In this document: positions 44,167 through 50,886 of the stretch, one piece after another
Numbering within the stretch: position 1 is the first letter of the stretch
How the letters are laid out: each line of letters starts with the position of its first letter
Source: Oscillospiraceae bacterium
GTDB taxonomy: Bacteria; Bacillota; Clostridia; Oscillospirales; Acutalibacteraceae
Direction: 5' to 3'
Length of the DNA: 50,886 bases
Assembly: GCA_015065875.1 (NCBI GenBank)
Contig: SVPK01000002.1
Location: forward strand, 1-50,886
Made by a program: the position numbers and the translations under genes
Notes under the pieces: generated by a model
Seen by the model: only the letters and a program-made list of their open reading frames with translations
Databases searched by the model: none
Told to the model about the DNA's origin: nothing

Positions 44167-44895
44167 TTAATCGTTTTTAATCATAACAACCGTTATATTA
44201 TCGGTTCCGCCACCTGAATTGGCGGCATCAACCAACAATTTCGGACAATCTTCAAATTTATTGTTATCAATTATGTTAGACATCTGACCTGAATCTACAT
44301 AATTGGTAAGACCATCAGTGCAGAGGATGAGGATGGCGCCCTTTGGCAAAACCTCTTCGCCGAACTCAATTTCGATATCCTCTGAAACTCCGAGCGCTCG
44401 CGTTATAACGTTCTTTCGCGGGTCATTGCGCGCTTCGTCGGGAGTTATCTCGCCCCGCTCAATCATTTTTTGAACAACCGAGTGGTCACGCGTTATCTGC
44501 CTTAAGGCGCCCGCTTCATAAATATAAGCGCGGCTATCGCCTGCATGGGCCAAAATTATGCTCTCGCCATATGCAATGGCGGCAACAACCGTTGTTCCCA
44601 TTCCCGCGAGATCGGTATTTTCGGCCGCCTCATCATAAATATTGAGATTAGCGGCAATAATTGCCGATTCCAACATTGCAGAAATTCCGTTAGCACTCAT
44701 ATCGGAATGATAGGCCGCGGTTATACAATCGGATATCGTTTTAACCGCCTTACCGCTTGCGATGTTTCCGCCGTTTGCTCCGCCCATACCGTCGCAAACT
44801 ACCGCCCAGACGGCTCCGCGAATTTCGCCGGCCGAGAATGAATCTTGGTTCGACGAACGAACACGTCCGATATCGGACTTACTCGCAATTTTCAC
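44167..44895 (-). CDS. prpC: PP2C-type phosphatase PrpC
   Basis: This 242-residue phosphatase reverses PrkC phosphorylation. Metal ligands are in VVCDGMGGAN, AGDSRAYIY, and CTDGLTN, with the final SGGGTDNITVV. It starts at ATG or GTG codons 44901, 44898 or 44895; the GTG at 44895 lies 7 bases from GGAGG and is the best fit. It overlaps the end of rlmN by 17 bases, so the reading is coupled. Confidence 0.95.
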   Translation of the reverse strand: MKIASKSDIGRVRSSNQDSFSAGEIRGAVWAVVCDGMGGANGGNIASGKAVKTISDCITAAYHSDMSANGISAMLESAIIAANLNIYDEAAENTDLAGMGTTVVAAIAYGESIILAHAGDSRAYIYEAGALRQITRDHSVVQKMIERGEITPDEARNDPRKNVITRALGVSEDIEIEFGEEVLPKGAILILCTDGLTNYVDSGQMSNIIDNNKFEDCPKLLVDAANSGGGTDNITVVMIKND

Positions 44896-45931
44896 CATCA
44901 TCCCTCCTTTTCTTTTGATTACGCAACTGACCGCAGGAAGCATTAATATCTGCGCCCAAGGTGCGTCTTATGGTTGTATTTATACCTTTGCTGTTTAGAT
45001 ATTCGCAAAAGCTATTAACATTTTTATCATCGGAACGTTTGAAATTATTCTCAACAACAGGATTTGCAGGAATCAAATTAACATGACACATAATTCCTCG
45101 CAAAAGCTTTATTAGCGCATCCGCGCATTCCTTTGAATCATTAACGTCCTTTATCATTGCGTATTCAAAGGAAATACGCCTACCTGTAACTCCCTGATAT
45201 TTTCGGCAAGCGGTTACTAGCGCCGCCAGATTCCATTTTTTATTAACCGGCATCATACGGCTTCGCATCTCATCAAAGGGCGCATGAAGCGAAATTGAGA
45301 GAGTTATGGGCATGTTCTCGGCCGCTAGCTTTTCGATTCCCGAAACGACACCCGAAGTTGAAAGCGAAATATGTCGCAGACCGATATTCATACCGTTATC
45401 ATCCGATACTAATCTTAAAAAACGAACCGAATTATCATAGTTATCAAGCGGCTCGCCCATTCCCATCATAACTACATTTGAAACCCGAATATCGTTATCC
45501 TTTTCGGCCATTTTTATCTGTGCCAACATTTCTGAAGCAGTAAGATTACGAACCCTACCGTTAAGGCCCGAAGCGCAAAAGCTGCAACCCATTCGGCATC
45601 CAACCTGAGTAGAAATACAAACGGTATAACCATGATTATAGCTCATCAAAACCGATTCGATATATTCACCATCATAAAGCCTATAAAGGTATTTTACCGT
45701 TCCATCAATCTCCGATACGAGCCTTCGTTCGATAGAAACATCGGCAATATAGCATTTTTCTTTTAAAACATTTCGAAGCGAAACGGGAATATTTAACATC
45801 TCATCGAAGGAAGGTGTTCCCGATTGAAGCCACGAAAAAAGTTGCTTTGCTCGAAACTTTGGTTGACCCAACTCATCCATCAATGAAGTTAGTTCTTCAA
45901 TTGTCATTGAACGGATATCGATGAGTTCCAT
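44879..45931 (-). CDS. rlmN: Dual-specificity RNA methyltransferase RlmN
   Basis: This 350-residue radical-SAM enzyme makes m2A2503 in 23S rRNA and A37 in some tRNAs. The iron-sulfur motif is CRMGCSFCASG, with GMGEPLDNY next, and the methylation cysteine is in CGQLRNQ near the C-terminus. The ATG at 45931 has GAGGTG upstream; the earlier ATG of the track lies in that site. Confidence 0.95.
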   Translation of the reverse strand: MELIDIRSMTIEELTSLMDELGQPKFRAKQLFSWLQSGTPSFDEMLNIPVSLRNVLKEKCYIADVSIERRLVSEIDGTVKYLYRLYDGEYIESVLMSYNHGYTVCISTQVGCRMGCSFCASGLNGRVRNLTASEMLAQIKMAEKDNDIRVSNVVMMGMGEPLDNYDNSVRFLRLVSDDNGMNIGLRHISLSTSGVVSGIEKLAAENMPITLSISLHAPFDEMRSRMMPVNKKWNLAALVTACRKYQGVTGRRISFEYAMIKDVNDSKECADALIKLLRGIMCHVNLIPANPVVENNFKRSDDKNVNSFCEYLNSKGINTTIRRTLGADINASCGQLRNQKKRRDDGENCE

Positions 45932-45939
45932 AATACACC

Positions 45940-47214
45940 TCATTTTTCAATCAAAGCTGTAAAAAATCCGTCAGTTCCGTCATTTTGCGGGAGATAGGTT
46001 CGCATGGAAACCAATCTTGCAAACGGTTGCTCTTTTAAGAAACGATTAATAATATCTTCATTTTCGGCCTTTAGAATACTGCAGGTAGAATAAACCAATC
46101 TACCGCCTTTCTTTAAATAACCAAAGCCATTATTGAGTATTTTAAACTGAATTTCCGAAAGTTCATTCTCGGTCGAAAAATCTTTATATTTAATATCAGG
46201 CTTTCGCGCGATAACGCCGCTTCCGCTACACGGAACATCACAAAGCACGCGATTAAAACACTGCTCATATTGGGGCAAAAATTCGGTTGAATCGCAACAA
46301 ACTGTTTCAACAGCAGAAAGGCCCAATCTTTTTGCGCCATCCTTTATTAATCCCGCTCTTTGCTCATAAAGCTCGCAAGCAATAACCCGACCATCATTTT
46401 GCATCGTTTCACAAACGGTAAATGTTTTTCCGCCGGGCGCGGCGCATAAATCTATAAAGCTATCCCCTTTTTGTGCCTCAAGGGCAAGCGCACAAATCTG
46501 TGATGAGATATCCTGAACATGGAATCTACCCTCTAAAAACAAAGGATTACTCTCTAAACTACCAATATTTTCAATAAGTAGTGCGCCCGATATGTTAGTT
46601 TTGCGGGCGTTAATGCCGCAATTATTCAATAATTCGATTAGTTCATCATCACTATTTTTAAGAGGATTAACTCTAATATATAAATCACATTTTTCTAGTG
46701 CGGATGCTAAAAATTTTTCAGTTTCAGAAAAACCGTATTCTTTAATAAGACGGTCAGTTAGTGATTCACTACAAGAATAGCTAACCGAAAGCCCGCGAGC
46801 ACTGTTCTTTTCGGGCAAAGTTGGTCTTTCGCGCAAAAATCTTCGCAGTAAAGCATTAACATATCCGAAAGAACGCGATTCTTTTGATTTTTTAATTATC
46901 TTAACGGCTTCGTTTACCGCCGCAGAATCAGGAACCTTATCCATATAAAGGATTTGATATATTCCGCAACGCAAAACCTGAAGTGTTAAGGGGGAAACCT
47001 TACTTAAGGGTTGCGACGAAAGTGCACGAATATAATAATCGAGCGTTATCTTGCGCTCTAAAACTCCATAAAAAAGCTTTGAAGCAAAGGCCGCATCGGT
47101 TTTATTAAGTTCCGCACCCTTTATCGCATCATTAAGAACGATATTTGAAAAAGCGCCATCTTGTTCAACTCGCAGCAACGCTTGCGCCGCGACCTTGCGA
47201 GGATTACTCACCAA
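45940..47214 (-). CDS. rsmB: 16S rRNA (cytosine-967-C5) methyltransferase RsmB
   Basis: This 424-residue protein has a NusB-like N-terminal RNA-binding domain (residues 1-130) and a Rossmann methyltransferase domain with DLCAAPGGKTF, CDVPCSGSGV and YSTCSI, the two cysteines being catalytic. It uses TTG at 47214 or GTG at 47211, both with AAGGA upstream, and overlaps fmt by 11 bases. Confidence 0.94.
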   Translation of the reverse strand: MVSNPRKVAAQALLRVEQDGAFSNIVLNDAIKGAELNKTDAAFASKLFYGVLERKITLDYYIRALSSQPLSKVSPLTLQVLRCGIYQILYMDKVPDSAAVNEAVKIIKKSKESRSFGYVNALLRRFLRERPTLPEKNSARGLSVSYSCSESLTDRLIKEYGFSETEKFLASALEKCDLYIRVNPLKNSDDELIELLNNCGINARKTNISGALLIENIGSLESNPLFLEGRFHVQDISSQICALALEAQKGDSFIDLCAAPGGKTFTVCETMQNDGRVIACELYEQRAGLIKDGAKRLGLSAVETVCCDSTEFLPQYEQCFNRVLCDVPCSGSGVIARKPDIKYKDFSTENELSEIQFKILNNGFGYLKKGGRLVYSTCSILKAENEDIINRFLKEQPFARLVSMRTYLPQNDGTDGFFTALIEK

Positions 47215-48133
47215 GCTTCATTCCTTTTTCTAGTTTGTGTCCGCGCAGGAGCTCTGCGCTCGACATTGCCTTGGAGCCTTCAAGCTGAACGGTATCAAGC
47301 CGCAAAACTGTTCCGCCGCCACAGGCAACACATATTCCGTTATCGGTTGAGCATATCTCCGAGGGGGCATATCCGCTATTATCATCTAAAACGGTTGCCG
47401 ACATAACCTTAAGACGCTTTCCGTTCCAGAAAGTGAATGCAGAAGGCCACGGGTCAAATCCACGAACAAGGTTTCTAACCTCGGTTGCGGTTTTATTAAA
47501 ATCTATCAGACCCATTTCTTTTTTGATTATGGGAGCATAGGTAGCCTGCGATTCATCCTGAACGATTCTTTGGGCTTTTCCGTTCGCTAAAGCCTCAAGA
47601 GTTTCTATTATTAAATCAGAACCTAACTCCGATAAACGATTATGAAGCGATTCATAATTATCATCCTCGGTTATATCGGTTTCGGCAGTCAGGAGCATAT
47701 CACCGGTATCAATTCCATCATTCATATACATGGTTGTTATGCCTGTTTTTTTATCGCCTTCAACGATTGCCCATTGAATAGGAGCGGCACCGCGAAGTCT
47801 GGGCAAAAGCGAACCATGAATATTTATACAACCGAGCTTTGGAAATTCTAAAATTTCGGTAGGAAGGATTTTTCCGTATGCAACAACAACAATTGCATCG
47901 GGAGCAAGCTTTTCAATAATGCTCATTGCCTCGCCATCACGAAGGATTGCGGGTTGATAAACGGTTATGCCGTTTTCCAAAGCACAAACCTTAACAGGCG
48001 GCGGAGTTAAAACACGATGCCTTCCAACAAACTTATCAGGTTGAGTAAAAACACCGACAACCTCATAGTTTTTGATTAATGCCTTTAATGTCGGAACCGC
48101 AAAATCCGGGGTTCCCATAAAAACTATCCTCAT
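47204..48133 (-). CDS. fmt: Methionyl-tRNA formyltransferase
   Basis: This 309-residue enzyme formylates initiator Met-tRNA with 10-formyl-tetrahydrofolate. It begins RIVFMGTPDFAVPTL, has the catalytic SLLPRLRGAAPIQWAI segment and GIDTGDML, and a C-terminal tRNA-binding domain. def follows the same pathway 4 bases upstream. Confidence 0.96.
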   Translation of the reverse strand: MRIVFMGTPDFAVPTLKALIKNYEVVGVFTQPDKFVGRHRVLTPPPVKVCALENGITVYQPAILRDGEAMSIIEKLAPDAIVVVAYGKILPTEILEFPKLGCINIHGSLLPRLRGAAPIQWAIVEGDKKTGITTMYMNDGIDTGDMLLTAETDITEDDNYESLHNRLSELGSDLIIETLEALANGKAQRIVQDESQATYAPIIKKEMGLIDFNKTATEVRNLVRGFDPWPSAFTFWNGKRLKVMSATVLDDNSGYAPSEICSTDNGICVACGGGTVLRLDTVQLEGSKAMSSAELLRGHKLEKGMKLGE

Positions 48134-48137
48134 AAAA

Positions 48138-48584
48138 TTATCCGTTCACTTTTAATTTATCTTTATAAACGATTCCATCGAGATGGTCGATTTCATGACA
48201 GAATGCTCTCGCTTTAAGTCCCTCTCCTGTTACGGTAAAGGTTTTTCCTGTTCTGTCCTGTGCTTTAACGGTAACCTTCATCGGTCGCTCAACAACGCCG
48301 AATTCTCCGGGGAAAGAGAGGCAACCTTCCTCACCAACCTGGGTTCCGCTTGATTCGATTATCTCGGGATTAATCAGTTCGATAAGGCCATCGCCGACAT
48401 CAACAATACAATAGCGGCGCAAAATACCAACCTGATTAGCGGCAAGACCGCAACCATCGGCCTCATACATTGTATCTGCCATATCATCAAGAATCTGCGC
48501 CAAGCGCTCATCAAAATTTAAAACACTTCTGCATACCTTGCGAAGCGCAGGGTCTTGGTCTGTAACAATATTTCTGATTGCCAT
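48138..48584 (-). CDS. def: Peptide deformylase
   Basis: This 148-residue metalloenzyme removes the formyl group from new proteins. All three motifs are present: GCGLAANQVG, EGCLSFPG and HEIDHLDG. It lies between priA and fmt, the common bacterial order. Confidence 0.96.
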   Translation of the reverse strand: MAIRNIVTDQDPALRKVCRSVLNFDERLAQILDDMADTMYEADGCGLAANQVGILRRYCIVDVGDGLIELINPEIIESSGTQVGEEGCLSFPGEFGVVERPMKVTVKAQDRTGKTFTVTGEGLKARAFCHEIDHLDGIVYKDKLKVNG

Positions 48585-48596
48585 TAATAAAACTCC

Positions 48597-50886
48597 TTAA
48601 ACATTACCTTCGGGGTTAACATCAACAGAAACGGTTGTTTTCTTGCCAAACTCGGTTTTGTAATAGCTGTCGATTGCTCGGCTTAACAACTCTCGTGTTT
48701 TGGAGGTCATTCTGCATTTGATAATAACTCTATGACGGTATCTATTATTAACTCGCGGAACAACATTTGGCGTTGGCCGCAAAATTATCATTTTAACATC
48801 TTTAAACTCGCCCTTTAATAATTCGGTTAAAACACCAACAAAGCTTTCTGCGCCCAAAGCGGCAAGCGATTGTGTTGCTGCCGATGTCATAACCGACACA
48901 ATATCGCAGTAAGGCGGATAAACCATTAACTTGCGGGTAAGAATCTCCTCATCATAGAAGGCTCTATAATCCTGCTTTGCCGCAAGTTTAATGATATTAT
49001 TATCGGGGTCGAGCGTTTGAATATATGCCTTTCCGGGACTTTCACCTCTGCCCGAGCGACCAACAACCTGCGTTAAAAGCGAGAAGGTTCGCTCAAAGCC
49101 TCTAAAATCTCCGGTATGCAACGATTGGTCGGCCGAAATTACACCAACCAAGGTAACATTCGGGAAATTTAGTCCTTTTGCAACCATCTGCGTCCCAACC
49201 AGAATATCATATTCCCCTGCCGCAAATGCCGAAAGCTTATCGCGGAAAGCATTTTTGGCCATGGTTGTATCAGCATCAAGGCGCAGAACGCGGGCCTCGG
49301 GAATTATTAAATTTAATTCATCCTCAAGCTTTTGGGTTCCTGCACCACTGTATTTTAAATGATTTCCCCCACAATTGGGACAAATCGGGGTATATGCCTT
49401 TGAATGACCGCAGTAATGACACATAAGACGTCCACTCGCGGAATGATATGTCATTGAAACACTGCAGTTTTCACAGGTTGCAACATATCCGCAGTTGGGA
49501 CAGGAGATATATGTATTATGCCCGCGGCGATTAAGAAGCAGTATCGCCTGTTTACCATCATTTATCGTATTGCGAAGCTCCTCCGCCAGGGTCATACTTA
49601 TTGTTCCCTTATTTCCGGCGGCGGCCTCTCCCCTCATATCGATGGGAATAACCGTTGGTAAAACGGCATTACCATAACGCTCGCTTAGGGTGCATAAAGT
49701 ATACCTTCCTGCAAGCGCCGCGCTATATGATTCAATTGAAGGTGTAGCCGAGCAAAACAGGCATGTAGCATGATGGTATGCCGCACGAAATTTTGCTATA
49801 TCACGAGTATGGAATCGCGGCGACTGTTCGGATTTATAGGTGTGCTCCTGTTCCTCATCCATAACAATAAGGCCTAAATCTGAAAAAGGAGCAAAAATTG
49901 CCGAACGGGTTCCGAGCGCAATATGCGCCTCACCGTTTTTAACTCGTTTCCACTCATCCAGTCGTTGTCCAAGTGGAAGTGCACTATGAAAAACAGCAAC
50001 ATCCTTACCAAAGCGCGAATAGAATAGTTCCAGCATTTGCGGGGTAAGCGAAATTTCGGGAACCATAACGATAACTCCTCTGCCATCGTTAATGGTTTGC
50101 TTTACAAGTTCTAAAAAGACCTGCGTTTTTCCGCTTCCTGTAACTCCATGCAATAAAACAGGAGAATACTCATGCGATTTAATCTTGTCTAAAATTGTAG
50201 CGGCAACAGATTTTTGTTGCTCTGTTAATGTAGTTTCGCTAACATCACGAGTGTTTGAAACAATTTCAGGGCGGCGATATATCTCGGTATCAAAAAACTC
50301 AACAACACCATATTTTTCAAGATTATTAATTACAACCGAGCTAACACCGGTAAAATAGGTTATTTCCTTAACCGATAGCGCACCAACATCGCGCAAAAGT
50401 TCAACAACCGAACGTTGCTTTGGTGTAAGCTTAATGGATTCAACATCCTCATTATCGGTAAGTCTAACTGTTTTAACGGTTGCATCGCCGATTTTTCTTA
50501 TGGGGTTGCTATCACGATATAGATAGCCCAAACGAGTAAGCTTTTCCAAAAGCTCTTCGGCACAAGCGAGTGAGAATTGTTTACTAACCTTTTCGGCCGT
50601 TACACTCCCACAGGCAGACACATACTCGGCAACAGTTTTCTCATCGCCTTCAAGAGCCTTAAAATCGCCGTTTTTAACGCTATACTCATTAACAAGCTTA
50701 ACACCTAACCCGCTGGGCAAAACGGCATGCAAGGCATCAAAATAGGTAGAAAAGGTATGCTCCTTTAATCGAATGACTAGTTTTATCATTTCGTCATTTA
50801 ATATCGGAGTTTTATCCATTACCGAAATGATACTCTTAAGCGACTCTGTAGTATCAGATTCTTTAACCGATAATACAAAGCCCTGC
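48597..50886 (-). CDS. priA: Primosomal protein PriA (N-terminus outside the window)
   Basis: This is a 3'-5' helicase that restarts stalled replication forks. Visible motifs are Walker A GVTGSGKTQVF, motif II DEEQ, a zinc region (CPNCGYVATCENC ... CHYCG ... CPNCGG), and GTQMVAKGLNF. The track starts at an internal Met (50819), but the frame stays open to the window edge (22 codons including QGFVLSVKES and LKSIISVMDKTP), which is ordinary PriA sequence. So the gene begins beyond 50886 and about a hundred residues are missing. The 740-codon piece shown is not the full gene. Motif II is DEEQ rather than DEEH; I do not treat this as a defect. Confidence 0.95.
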   Translation of the reverse strand, partial: QGFVLSVKESDTTESLKSIISVMDKTPILNDEMIKLVIRLKEHTFSTYFDALHAVLPSGLGVKLVNEYSVKNGDFKALEGDEKTVAEYVSACGSVTAEKVSKQFSLACAEELLEKLTRLGYLYRDSNPIRKIGDATVKTVRLTDNEDVESIKLTPKQRSVVELLRDVGALSVKEITYFTGVSSVVINNLEKYGVVEFFDTEIYRRPEIVSNTRDVSETTLTEQQKSVAATILDKIKSHEYSPVLLHGVTGSGKTQVFLELVKQTINDGRGVIVMVPEISLTPQMLELFYSRFGKDVAVFHSALPLGQRLDEWKRVKNGEAHIALGTRSAIFAPFSDLGLIVMDEEQEHTYKSEQSPRFHTRDIAKFRAAYHHATCLFCSATPSIESYSAALAGRYTLCTLSERYGNAVLPTVIPIDMRGEAAAGNKGTISMTLAEELRNTINDGKQAILLLNRRGHNTYISCPNCGYVATCENCSVSMTYHSASGRLMCHYCGHSKAYTPICPNCGGNHLKYSGAGTQKLEDELNLIIPEARVLRLDADTTMAKNAFRDKLSAFAAGEYDILVGTQMVAKGLNFPNVTLVGVISADQSLHTGDFRGFERTFSLLTQVVGRSGRGESPGKAYIQTLDPDNNIIKLAAKQDYRAFYDEEILTRKLMVYPPYCDIVSVMTSAATQSLAALGAESFVGVLTELLKGEFKDVKMIILRPTPNVVPRVNNRYRHRVIIKCRMTSKTRELLSRAIDSYYKTEFGKKTTVSVDVNPEGNV

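Overview
The window is a stretch of ordinary chromosome from a spore-forming anaerobe, most likely a Clostridia-class member of the Bacillota. The evidence is the many sporulation and germination genes (cotJABC, spoIIM, spoVM, yunB, cwlD, cwlJ-gerQ), the AT-leaning base use, the strong AGGAGG-type ribosome sites, the frequent TTG starts, and two gene runs syntenic with Bacillus subtilis (nusB-xseAB-ispA-dxs-tlyA-argR-recN and priA-def-fmt-rsmB-rlmN-prpC-prkC-rsgA-spoVM). A guess at Oscillospirales or a relative is inference only. I see no prophage, insertion sequence, CRISPR array or rRNA. There is one tRNA, tRNA-Leu(UAG).

Layout. 1-1.7 kb: tail of a LysM protein, a DUF2156 protein and a DivIVA-like coiled-coil protein. 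1.8-11.4 kb: one long forward operon (nusB, xseA, xseB, ispA, dxs, tlyA, nadK, argR, recN, tyrS). 11.4-12.6 kb: the spore germination pair cwlJ-gerQ and a small unknown gene. 12.7-15.4 kb: asd-dapA-dapB, the path from aspartyl phosphate to tetrahydrodipicolinate (lysine, peptidoglycan, dipicolinate). 15.6-18.9 kb: queA-tgt (queuosine), yajC, a TIGR04086 membrane protein and a small lipoprotein. 18.9-20.4 kb: a structured non-coding element with terminal inverted repeats, an SDR reductase, and a repeat-bearing AT-rich spacer. 20.4-22.6 kb: spoIIM, a XerD-like recombinase and an amidase. 22.6-23.3 kb: an AT-rich stretch of hairpins. 23.3-26.7 kb: yunB-ligA-MBL hydrolase. 26.8-32.8 kb: tRNA-Leu, a TIM-barrel isomerase, ilvE, copA, an FkbM methyltransferase. 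32.9-37.3 kb: MFS transporter plus DUF5107 protein, then a secreted cysteine-peptidase-like lipoprotein. 37.5-41.1 kb: cotJABC, cwlD-radA, spoVM and a 49-residue ORF. 41.2 kb to the end: rsgA, prkC, prpC, rlmN, rsmB, fmt, def and a priA cut off by the window edge.

How the parts fit. Much of the window serves growth (translation quality, tRNA and rRNA modification, isoprenoids, DNA repair). The rest serves the spore: coat (cotJ), coat anchoring (spoVM), engulfment (spoIIM), cortex maturation (cwlD) and cortex lysis (cwlJ-gerQ). Several of these spore genes carry upstream sequences that fit the sigma-E promoter pattern.

The points most worth checking are: a perfect internal ribosome site inside copA that would release its C-terminal copper-chaperone domain; spoVM and a 49-residue ORF that the ORF track missed; a XerD-like recombinase lacking two catalytic residues; a 311-bp inverted-repeat element; and a terminator whose 3' arm is also the ribosome site of the next gene. 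I found no clearly new multi-gene system. The candidates are small-scale and are stated with tests.
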